In this document: positions 15,791 to 22,575 of the stretch, one piece after another
How the letters are laid out: every line of letters starts with the position of its first letter
How positions within the stretch are numbered: the first letter of the stretch is position 1
Source: JBFWVR01 sp050246635
Lineage (GTDB): Bacteria; Acidobacteriota; Vicinamibacteria; Vicinamibacterales; UBA2999
Assembly: GCA_050246635.1 (NCBI GenBank)
Contig: JBFWVR010000009.1
Span: 146,611-210,610 of the forward strand
Direction: 5' to 3'
DNA length: 64,000 nt
The notes under the pieces: generated by a model
Database searches by the model: none
Told to the model about the DNA's origin: nothing
The model's input: only the letters and a program-made list of their open reading frames with translations
Translations under genes and position numbers: made by a program

Positions 15791-16675
15791 ATGTTTCTGA
15801 TCATCGGAGCGATCGTGGTCCTCGGGTCCGTCATTGGTGGTTTCCTCATGCACCACGGCGAGCTCGCGGTTCTGATCCAGCCGAACGAGCTGCTGATCAT
15901 CGGGGGGGCCGCGTTGGGCTCGCTGGTGATCGCCACCCCTCCCGTCGTCCTGAAGCACATGGGCGCGCAGGTGGGTGGCCTCTTTGGTTCCGGAATCGGC
16001 AAGGGGGATTACCTGGAACTGCTCGGCATGCTGTACCAGCTGTTCAAGACGGTGCAGCAGGCCGGCGTGATGGCCCTCGAGTCGCACTTCGAGGAACCCG
16101 AGAAGAGCGCCATCCTCCAGAAGTACCCGAAGTTCCTCAAGCGCCACCACGCGCTCGAGTTCCTTGCCGACTCGGTCAAGGTGATCATCATCGGCGGCAT
16201 CTCGGCGCACGACCTCGAGAGCCTCATGGACGAGGACATCGAGATCCACCACCACGAGGAGCTCAAGCCCTCGGGTGCGCTTCGCACGATGGGAGACGCC
16301 TTCCCGGGGCTGGGCATCGTGGCCGCCGTGCTGGGCATCATCATCACGATGGGCGCCATCGACGGCCCGCCGGCGGAAATCGGCGAGAAGGTCGCGGCCG
16401 CGCTGGTCGGCACGTTCCTCGGCATCCTGCTCTGCTACGGCTTCGTCGGTCCCGCGGCCGCGGCGATGGAGGCCCGCGTGAACGACGACGGGCGCTACAT
16501 CATCTGCATCAAGACCGGCCTGCTGGCCGTCTACAAGGGGTTCCCGCCGGCCATCGCGGTGGAGTTCGCGCGGCGGGTGCTGCCGGCGGACGTGCGGCCG
16601 ACCTTCGACGAGACGGAGCAGTACTGCAAGACGCTCGGCAAGGGCGGTGAGGCCTCGGAGGCCGCGGCGGCGTAG
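15791..16675 (+). CDS. motA: Flagellar motor stator protein MotA
   Basis: A 294-residue inner-membrane protein with the four MotA helices: residues about 3-21 and 33-55, and the later pair PGLGIVAAVLGIIITMGA and VGTFLGILLCYGFV. The large cytoplasmic loop lies between. The proline before the third helix (FPGLG) is the conserved one that transmits the proton-driven movement. With MotB it forms the ion channel and torque generator. ATG at 15791 is chosen because the protein then begins at the first helix (MFLIIGAIVV); an upstream in-frame start would run through repeat-derived sequence. motB follows after 2 bp. The stator is the proton type by overall resemblance. Confidence 0.95.
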   Translation: MFLIIGAIVVLGSVIGGFLMHHGELAVLIQPNELLIIGGAALGSLVIATPPVVLKHMGAQVGGLFGSGIGKGDYLELLGMLYQLFKTVQQAGVMALESHFEEPEKSAILQKYPKFLKRHHALEFLADSVKVIIIGGISAHDLESLMDEDIEIHHHEELKPSGALRTMGDAFPGLGIVAAVLGIIITMGAIDGPPAEIGEKVAAALVGTFLGILLCYGFVGPAAAAMEARVNDDGRYIICIKTGLLAVYKGFPPAIAVEFARRVLPADVRPTFDETEQYCKTLGKGGEASEAAAA

Positions 16676-16677
16676 TC

Positions 16678-17487
16678 ATGGCAAAGACCGACCCCGTCAT
16701 CATCATCAAGAAGAAGGGCAAGGGCCACGGTGGGCACCATGGGGGTGCCTGGAAGGTGGCTTACGCCGACTTCGTCACCGCGATGATGGCGTTCTTCCTC
16801 GTGATGTGGATCCTCGGGCAGAGCAAGGAAACCAGGGCTGCCATCGGCGGCTACTTCCGCGACCCCGGCATCTTCGAGCAGATGGCCTCGAATGGTCCGA
16901 TCGCCGGCGGCGACGCCGGGCTCGACCCCGGCGCGGCGCCGCAGGTGGCCCCCGAGTCGCCGGAGGCGCTCAAGGAGCTCCTCGAGCAGACCGCGGCGCA
17001 CATCCGCGAGGCGCTCGCGGCGCGCCCCGCGCTCAAGGCGCTCGCCGACCAGATCGAGATCCAGATCACCTCCGAGGGCATGCGCATCGAGCTGGTCGAG
17101 TCGTCCAAGATCAACTTCTTCGACTCGGGCAGCGCCGAGCTGCGGGCGGAGAGCGAACAGATCCTGGCCGTCATCGCGACCGAGCTCGGCAAGCTCGGCA
17201 AGCCCGTCATCATCGAGGGGCATACCGACAACCGGCGCTTCACCAGCGCGACGAACTACACGAACTGGGAGCTGTCCACCGACCGCGCCAACTCCGCGCG
17301 GCGCGTGATGCTCGGCCATGGCCTCGCGGCCGGCCAGGTGGACGGCGTGCGCGGCTACGCGGACACCCGGCCACGCGTGCAGGACCCGGGGGACCCCCGG
17401 AACCGGCGCGTCTCGATCGTCGTGCGCACCTTCGATGAGCGGGATCTCGCGGCGCTGGCGGCCGCCGAGGCCCCGGGCGGCCGATGA
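16678..17487 (+). CDS. motB: Flagellar motor stator protein MotB
   Basis: A 269-residue protein with a short basic cytoplasmic N-terminus, one transmembrane helix at about 28-48 and a periplasmic OmpA-like domain. The helix carries the essential ion-binding Asp31 in YADFVTAMMAFFLVMW. The C-terminal domain binds peptidoglycan and includes IIEGHTDN (about 179-186) and the later RRVSIVV. MotB anchors the stator to the cell wall and conducts ions with MotA. The N-terminus has a run of His, Gly and Lys (GKGHGGHHGG) before the helix, longer than in enterics. It is 2 bp after motA, and its stop overlaps the possible ATG at 17484 of the next gene. Confidence 0.95.
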   Translation: MAKTDPVIIIKKKGKGHGGHHGGAWKVAYADFVTAMMAFFLVMWILGQSKETRAAIGGYFRDPGIFEQMASNGPIAGGDAGLDPGAAPQVAPESPEALKELLEQTAAHIREALAARPALKALADQIEIQITSEGMRIELVESSKINFFDSGSAELRAESEQILAVIATELGKLGKPVIIEGHTDNRRFTSATNYTNWELSTDRANSARRVMLGHGLAAGQVDGVRGYADTRPRVQDPGDPRNRRVSIVVRTFDERDLAALAAAEAPGGR

Positions 17488-17504
17488 GGTGTAACATCCA
17501 TGCG

Positions 17505-18158
17505 ATGCCTGCGCTCCGCGTGCTCGTGGCGGACGACGAGCCGGTGTCGCGCGCGCTCGTGGCCCGGATGCTCCGCAAGGAGGGCTATGACGTCGCCCTG
17601 GCGACCGATGGCGCCGAGGCCCTGGCCGCGCTGACCGCACCGGACGCGCCGGCCATGGCCATCCTCGACTGGATGATGCCGGGGCTCGACGGCACCGAGG
17701 TGCTGCGCCGCCTGCGGCGGCAGCCCAGGGCCACGCCGACGTGGGTCGTGCTGCTCACGAGCCGTGACACGCCGGCCGATATCGTCGCGGGTCTCGACGC
17801 CGGGGCCGACGACTACGTGACCAAACCCCCGGACGAAGCCGAGCTGGTCGCGCGTGTGCGCGTCGGCGCGCGGGTGGTCCGCCTGCAGCAGGCCCTCGCC
17901 GATCGCGTCGCGCACCTGCAGGACGCGCTGTCGCGGGTGAAGCAGCTCCAGGGCCTCCTGCCGATCTGTTCGTACTGCAAGCGGATCCGGGACGACCGCA
18001 ACTACTGGCAGCAGGTGGAGTCCTACATCGCCGAGCACGCGGACGTGCAGTTCTCCCACAGCTACTGTCCCGACTGCTATGCCCACTACGTGGAGCCGCA
18101 GCTCCGCGAGCTGCCCTCGCATCATCCATCCCCCCCGGGAGGAGACGCGCCCGCATGA
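17505..18158 (+). CDS. Response regulator with C-terminal double-CxxC domain
   Basis: A 217-residue protein. The receiver (1-125) has LVADDE, phosphoacceptor Asp55 in AILDWMMPG, LLTSRD and the TKPP lysine loop. After a coiled linker (VVRLQQALADRVAHLQDAL) comes a small domain with CSYC at 155-158, RIRDDRNYWQQVESYI, then CPDC at 188-191. This four-cysteine module is seen at the end of many receiver, GAF and PAS proteins; its role is unknown, perhaps metal binding. In-frame ATG at 17484 overlaps the motB stop (ATGA) and is an equally possible start; 17505 is preferred because the conserved receiver begins there. The stop overlaps the HPt gene as ATGA, so these two may be partners. Confidence 0.88.
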   Translation: MPALRVLVADDEPVSRALVARMLRKEGYDVALATDGAEALAALTAPDAPAMAILDWMMPGLDGTEVLRRLRRQPRATPTWVVLLTSRDTPADIVAGLDAGADDYVTKPPDEAELVARVRVGARVVRLQQALADRVAHLQDALSRVKQLQGLLPICSYCKRIRDDRNYWQQVESYIAEHADVQFSHSYCPDCYAHYVEPQLRELPSHHPSPPGGDAPA

Positions 18159-18520
18159 CCCCCACCGAGCCGGTGCTCGATCCGGCCAGCCTCGAGACCC
18201 TGCGCGCCCTGAACCAGGAAGGGGAGCCGGATGTCGTCATCGAAGTGCTCCAGCTCTTCCTCGACGACGCCCCCGCGCGGGTCGACACGATCACCGCCGC
18301 CGCCCTGGCGGGAGACGCCGTGACGCTCGCCCGTGCCGCGCACGGGCTGAAGGGCAGCGCGGCCAACATCGGCGCCGCGCGCCTGCGTGCGACCTGCCGC
18401 GCCATCGAGGAAGCGGGCCGCGAGGGACGACTGGCCGAGGCCCGGACGACGGCCGCCGCGCTGCCGGCCGAGTTCGCCGACCTCCGCCAGGCCATCGCCG
18501 GCATCCTCGCGGCCGGTTGA
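18155..18520 (+). CDS. Histidine phosphotransfer (HPt) protein
   Basis: A 121-residue all-helical HPt domain protein. The phosphorylated histidine is His63 in ARAAHGLKGSAANIGA, followed by the small-residue helix that contacts receivers. It would shuttle phosphate between a hybrid kinase and a response regulator in the cytoplasm. The hybrid kinase at 29366-31957 is a possible source, but that is only a guess. It overlaps the preceding receiver gene by 4 bp (ATGA), so they are very probably co-translated. Confidence 0.9.
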   Translation: MTPTEPVLDPASLETLRALNQEGEPDVVIEVLQLFLDDAPARVDTITAAALAGDAVTLARAAHGLKGSAANIGAARLRATCRAIEEAGREGRLAEARTTAAALPAEFADLRQAIAGILAAG

Positions 18521-18542
18521 CTGTCGGATTCCCGGCAGTCTC

Positions 18543-18569
18543 TCAAGAACGCGTCCCGGACGCCGATAG
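18543..18569 (+). promoter_or_regulatory. Sigma-28-like promoter for 18588 receiver
   Basis: TCAAG (18543-18547), 14 bp, GCCGATAG (18562-18569), 18 bp upstream of the GTG at 18588. The short leader still contains the GAGG ribosome site. Confidence 0.72.
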
Positions 18570-18587
18570 TGCAGGTTGAGGTGGCCA

Positions 18588-18980
18588 GTGAAAGCTCTCG
18601 TCGTCGATGACGATCCCGTGACGCGCCGGTTGCTCCGGCAGACCCTCACGACCCAGTTGCAGGTGGAGGTCATCGAGGCCGCCAATGGCATGGTCGCGCT
18701 CGACGCCGTCACGCGGGAACAGCCGGACGTCGCCATCCTCGACCTGATCATGCCGGGGCTCGACGGGATGGAGGTCCTCCAGACCCTCCGCACCTGGCGG
18801 CACACGAAAGACCTGCCCGTGATCGTGCTCACCTCGTCCACGGACGAGGCCGTCGTGCGGCGCTGCTTGACGCTGCGCGTGGCCGCGTACCTGGCCAAGC
18901 CCCTCGACCCGGCCACCGTCGTCGAGCGGGTGCGGAAGGTCCTCGGGCCGGGCCAGGCGGACGCGCAGCGCGTCGCCTGA
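18588..18980 (+). CDS. CheY-like single-domain response regulator
   Basis: A 130-residue receiver with no output domain: ALVVDDDP acidic cluster, phosphoacceptor Asp52 in AILDLIMPG, VLTSS switch Thr/Ser, and LAKPL with the conserved Lys. It probably acts by protein contact, like CheY at the flagellar switch, or as a phosphate sink. GTG at 18588 is chosen, with GAGG 7-10 bp upstream; a TTG further up is in frame but adds only four residues. It has its own sigma-28-like promoter and is followed by a hairpin at 18988, so it is a single-gene unit. Confidence 0.9.
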   Translation: MKALVVDDDPVTRRLLRQTLTTQLQVEVIEAANGMVALDAVTREQPDVAILDLIMPGLDGMEVLQTLRTWRHTKDLPVIVLTSSTDEAVVRRCLTLRVAAYLAKPLDPATVVERVRKVLGPGQADAQRVA

Positions 18981-18987
18981 CACGCAG

Positions 18988-19016
18988 CGGCCGGCATTCA
19001 AGCCCCGCGCCGGCCG
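18988..19016 (+). terminator. Terminator-like hairpin overlapping the next promoter
   Basis: Arms CGGCCGGC (18988-18995) and GCCGGCCG (19009-19016) around a 13-nt loop. It is 8 bp after the stop at 18980. The loop holds the TCAAG of the promoter for the next gene. Confidence 0.55.
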
Positions 19017-19024
19017 ACCGATTA
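18998..19024 (+). promoter_or_regulatory. Sigma-28-like promoter for chemoreceptor 1
   Basis: TCAAG (18998-19002), 14 bp, ACCGATTA (19017-19024). It is 120 bp before the ATG at 19144. The first base of the -10 is A instead of G. Confidence 0.65.
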
Positions 19025-19143
19025 CCTCCTCGAGTCCCCCCCGGGCTCGCGCCTCCCCCCGATAACGCAAACGGATTACTGGTCGCAGGCTGGAACGTCG
19101 GAGCGTCCCCATCCGGTTCCCTGCTCGCGCGGGAGACGGACTC

Positions 19144-20721
19144 ATGAGCTCATGGTCACTCGGCAGGAAGCTGTACCTCGGTATCGGCGCGCTCGTCGCC
19201 CTCATCCTCCTCACGAGCGGCGCCGCCCTCTGGAGTGAGGGCCGTATCAAGAACGACCTCGACGTCGCGACGAAACAGACGGCGAAGAAGCTGGAGCTGT
19301 CGTTGCGCGTGCGCCAGAACGCCCTCGTCATGCGCTCGGAGCAGCGCCGGGTGCTGCTGGCGGCGTTCGGGAACGATCCCGCCCTGCTGGCCGAGAGCCG
19401 CAAGAGCATCGACGAGGTGCTGGAGCGCAACCGGACGCGCATCGACGAGATCGCGCCCCTGCTCGTCACCGAGGCCGGGCGCAAGATGCTCGCGGACATC
19501 ACGACCGCGGTCGACGCCTGGGCAGCCTCGAACGACAAGGTCGAGGCGCTCGTCGTGGCAGGTCGGCTGCAGGACGCGTGGAAGCTGGCCGTCGACGAGT
19601 CGAACCCGCTGGTCAACAAGGTCGACGAGCTGGCGGACGGGCTCATCCAGCAGCAGACCGACTTCCTCGCCGAGTCGATCGTCACGAGTGATGCGTCCTA
19701 CCGCGCGACCTGGATCATGAGCGGCGTGGTCCTGGTGGTGGGGCTGGCCATCGGGTTGGTGGTGGTCTGGTTGGTGGTGGGCATCGTCAAGACGCTGCGT
19801 GGCACGGCCGTCGAGCTGACGCAGGGCGCCGAGCAGGTCGCGAGCGCCTCCGGGCAGGTGTCCACGGGCGCGCAGTCGCTCTCCCAGGGCACCACCGAGC
19901 AGGCCGCCTCCCTCGAGGAGACCTCCGCGTCGATGGAGGAGATGGCGTCGATGACACGGCAGAACGCCCAGAACGCGAACCATGCCGCGGCGCTCGTGGG
20001 CGAGTCGGCCCAGGAGTTCGCCTCGTGCGACACGGCGCTGCGCGAGATGGTCACGTCGATGTCGCAGATCTCCGAGTCGAGCCAGAAGATTGCCCGGATC
20101 ATCAAGACCATCGACGAGATTGCCTTCCAGACGAACATCCTCGCGCTGAACGCCGCGGTTGAGGCCGCGCGGGCCGGCGAGGCGGGCATGGGCTTCGCCG
20201 TGGTCGCCGACGAGGTCCGCAACCTGGCCCAGCGTTCCGCGCAGGCCGCCAAGGACACCGCGTCGCTCATCGACGAGGCGGTCACGAGCGCCGCCGACGG
20301 CGACACGCGCCTCAAGGCGCTGGCCGGGTCCATCGAGCGGATCGGGAGCAAGTCGGGCGAGGTGAAGGCGCTCGTCGAGGAGATCAGCACCGCGTCGGCC
20401 CAGCAGACGCAGGGCATCGACCAGGTCGCCCAGGCCATCCAGCAGATGGAGAAGGTCACCCAGACCACCGCCGCGACGGCGGAGGAGAGCGCGGCGGCGA
20501 GCGAGGAGCTCTCGGCGCAGGCGCAGCTGACGATGACGGCGGCCGCGGGGCTGGCGCGGCTGGTGGACGGCGGGGCCGGCCCGGTGGCGGCGGCGGCGGT
20601 GGCGAAGCCCGCGGCCCGGCGACCGGGACGCGGCAAGGTCGTCCCGATGCATCGGGCCACGGCTGACGCGCCCGAGGCCGTGATTCCCCTCGAGGGGGAC
20701 GGCACCTTCGGGACGTTCTAG
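19144..20721 (+). CDS. Methyl-accepting chemotaxis protein
   Basis: A 525-residue chemoreceptor. A first transmembrane helix at about 9-28 is followed by a helical periplasmic sensor (29-188), a second helix at about 190-213, a HAMP-like segment, and the cytoplasmic coiled-coil. The highly conserved tip is TIDEIAFQTNILALNAAVEAARAGE, split across about 320-345. The sensor is a four-helix-bundle type with no recognisable ligand motif. The last residues are DGTFGTF, closely matched by the second receptor, and may be a docking tail. The ribosome site GGGAGACGG precedes ATG. It signals to CheA through CheW and is modified by CheR, CheB and CheD. Confidence 0.95.
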   Translation: MSSWSLGRKLYLGIGALVALILLTSGAALWSEGRIKNDLDVATKQTAKKLELSLRVRQNALVMRSEQRRVLLAAFGNDPALLAESRKSIDEVLERNRTRIDEIAPLLVTEAGRKMLADITTAVDAWAASNDKVEALVVAGRLQDAWKLAVDESNPLVNKVDELADGLIQQQTDFLAESIVTSDASYRATWIMSGVVLVVGLAIGLVVVWLVVGIVKTLRGTAVELTQGAEQVASASGQVSTGAQSLSQGTTEQAASLEETSASMEEMASMTRQNAQNANHAAALVGESAQEFASCDTALREMVTSMSQISESSQKIARIIKTIDEIAFQTNILALNAAVEAARAGEAGMGFAVVADEVRNLAQRSAQAAKDTASLIDEAVTSAADGDTRLKALAGSIERIGSKSGEVKALVEEISTASAQQTQGIDQVAQAIQQMEKVTQTTAATAEESAAASEELSAQAQLTMTAAAGLARLVDGGAGPVAAAAVAKPAARRPGRGKVVPMHRATADAPEAVIPLEGDGTFGTF

Positions 20722-20729
20722 TCCGTCGC

Positions 20730-20756
20730 GGCCGCCGGCGGCTCAAGCCGGCGGCC
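20730..20756 (+). terminator. Terminator-like hairpin overlapping the next promoter
   Basis: Perfect 10-bp arms GGCCGCCGGC (20730-20739) and GCCGGCGGCC (20747-20756), with a 7-nt loop, 8 bp after the stop of chemoreceptor 1. The loop and first base of the right arm contain TCAAG. Confidence 0.6.
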
Positions 20757-20770
20757 CTCCGTGCCGATTC
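20743..20770 (+). promoter_or_regulatory. Sigma-28-like promoter for chemoreceptor 2
   Basis: TCAAG (20743-20747), 15 bp, GCCGATTC (20763-20770). It is 67 bp before the ATG at 20838. Confidence 0.65.
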
Positions 20771-20837
20771 TGCTGCTACGCGCCGCCCCGTGCCCCCCGG
20801 GGGGCGGCGCGCACCCGTTCGTCATGGAGGAGCCGGA

Positions 20838-22436
20838 ATGACTCGTGGATGGACCGTCGGACGCAAGCTGTTCACCGGGGTTGGCGCGCTCGCCGTCCTG
20901 GTCGTGCTCGGTGGCGTGATCTCGATCTGGCAGGCGGTCGTCCTGAAGGACGAACTCGACGAGATTGCCCTCTCCAGCGCGCGCAAGCTCGAGTTGGCGA
21001 TGGCGCTCGACGAGAAGTTGACCTCGCTCCGTGTCGACGAGCGGGGGCTCCTTCTGGCCGCCCTGGCCAGCGACAGCGCGGTCATGGACCAGGCGCATGC
21101 CGACATCGACCGGCACCTCGCCGAGGCCCGCAACGCCCTGGCCGAGATGACCCCCCTCCTCGTCCTGCCCGAGGGGCAGAAGGCGGCCGACGAAGTGCGG
21201 CGCGGCCTGGAGGAGTGGGTCGAGTCCAAGAAGGAGATCGACGGCCTGATCGCCAACCTCGCGGTGAGCGAGGCGTGGACGGTGTCGAAGACCAAGACCT
21301 ACCCGATCCTCGACCGCATCAACGGCCAGACCAACACCCTCATCGAGCTCCAGCGCAAGCTGATGGCGGAGTCGGTCGCGACCGGGCAGTCGGCCTTCGT
21401 GATGGGGCTGACCACCGCTGGTGCGGTGATCGTCCTGTCGCTGGTCGTGGTCGGCGTCGTCGTGTGGAGCGTCTTCGGCATCACCCGTGCGCTGGGCACG
21501 GCGACGGTGGAGCTCGGCGACGGCGCCGAGCAGGTGGCCGGCGCGGCGCGCCAGGTCTCGACCTCGGCGCAGTCGCTCTCGCAGGGCGCCACCGAGCAGG
21601 CGGCCTCGCTCGAGGAGACCTCGGCGTCGATGGAGGAAATGGCCTCCATGACCCGCCAGAACGCCGAGAACTCGCAGCGCGCCGCCGAGCTCATGCAGGC
21701 GGTCGACGGGCGCGTGCAGGAGTCGAACCGCGCCCTCGACGAGATGGTCACCTCGATGGCCGCCATCAAGGAGTCGAGCGACAAGATCTCCCGGATCATC
21801 AAGACGATCGACGAGATCGCGTTCCAGACCAACATCCTCGCGCTGAACGCGGCGGTCGAGGCGGCCCGCGCCGGCGAGGCCGGCATGGGGTTCGCGGTGG
21901 TCGCGGACGAGGTGCGCAGCCTCGCGCAGCGCTCCGCGCAGGCCGCGCGTGACACCGCCGGCCTCATCGAGGAGTCGATCGACAAGTCGAGCACCGGGGG
22001 CGTCAAGGTCCAGGAGGTCGCGAGCTCGATTCGCGGCATCACCGAGGCCATCGCCGAGGTGAAGGGGCTCGTCGACGAGGTCAGCGTGGCCAGCCGCCAG
22101 CAGACGCAGGGCATCGACCAGGTGACCCAGGCGATCTCGCAGATGGAGAAGGTCACGCAGGGCACCGCGGCGACCGCCGAGGAGAGCGCGGCGGCGAGCG
22201 AGGAGCTCTCGGCGCAGTCGGATCACACGATGGCGGTCGTGCATCGCCTGCAGGCGATGGTCGGCTCGAGCCAGGCGCCAGCCGGGGCGGTGCCGGTGCC
22301 GGTTGCCGGCCGTGCCGCCTCCGCGCCGGCCCACGTGGTGAAGATGACGCCCCGCGCCCGCCCGGCCGGGGCGCAGACGCCGGAAGACGTGATTCCGATG
22401 GACGACGTCGGCACCGGCACGTTCGGCTCGTTCTGA
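20838..22436 (+). CDS. Methyl-accepting chemotaxis protein
   Basis: A 532-residue receptor, a paralogue of the one at 19144. It has a first transmembrane helix at about 10-30, a helical sensor of about 155 residues, a second helix near 190-215 and the same signalling domain (EIAFQTNILALNAAVEAARAG). The cytoplasmic parts of the two receptors are almost identical over long stretches, while the sensor parts differ, so they probably see different ligands. The tail GTFGSF mirrors the other receptor. ATG at 20838 has the ribosome site GGAGGAG at good spacing; an upstream in-frame start is Gly/Arg-rich and not credible. Confidence 0.95.
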   Translation: MTRGWTVGRKLFTGVGALAVLVVLGGVISIWQAVVLKDELDEIALSSARKLELAMALDEKLTSLRVDERGLLLAALASDSAVMDQAHADIDRHLAEARNALAEMTPLLVLPEGQKAADEVRRGLEEWVESKKEIDGLIANLAVSEAWTVSKTKTYPILDRINGQTNTLIELQRKLMAESVATGQSAFVMGLTTAGAVIVLSLVVVGVVVWSVFGITRALGTATVELGDGAEQVAGAARQVSTSAQSLSQGATEQAASLEETSASMEEMASMTRQNAENSQRAAELMQAVDGRVQESNRALDEMVTSMAAIKESSDKISRIIKTIDEIAFQTNILALNAAVEAARAGEAGMGFAVVADEVRSLAQRSAQAARDTAGLIEESIDKSSTGGVKVQEVASSIRGITEAIAEVKGLVDEVSVASRQQTQGIDQVTQAISQMEKVTQGTAATAEESAAASEELSAQSDHTMAVVHRLQAMVGSSQAPAGAVPVPVAGRAASAPAHVVKMTPRARPAGAQTPEDVIPMDDVGTGTFGSF

Positions 22437-22461
22437 TCCCGCCGGGATCCGTGGTCTGACA

Positions 22462-22497
22462 GACGGCGGCGCCGTCCCTCGAGGGCGGGCCGCCGTC
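22462..22497 (+). terminator. Hairpin after chemoreceptor 2
   Basis: Perfect 9-bp arms GACGGCGGC (22462-22470) and GCCGCCGTC (22489-22497), 26 bp after the stop. No T-tract. Confidence 0.5.
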
Positions 22498-22529
22498 CGC
22501 CCGTACGGCGGCACCCCGCCACAAGTCGC

Positions 22530-22556
22530 TCAAGTCGCGAGGGTTCCGGCCGATTG
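22530..22556 (+). promoter_or_regulatory. Sigma-28-like promoter for the cheA operon
   Basis: TCAAG (22530-22534), 14 bp, GCCGATTG (22549-22556), 19 bp upstream of the first cheA start. It would drive cheA through cheB, whose genes are spaced 18 bp or less or overlap. Confidence 0.72.
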
Positions 22557-22575
22557 GATCCCTAGCTGCACACCG

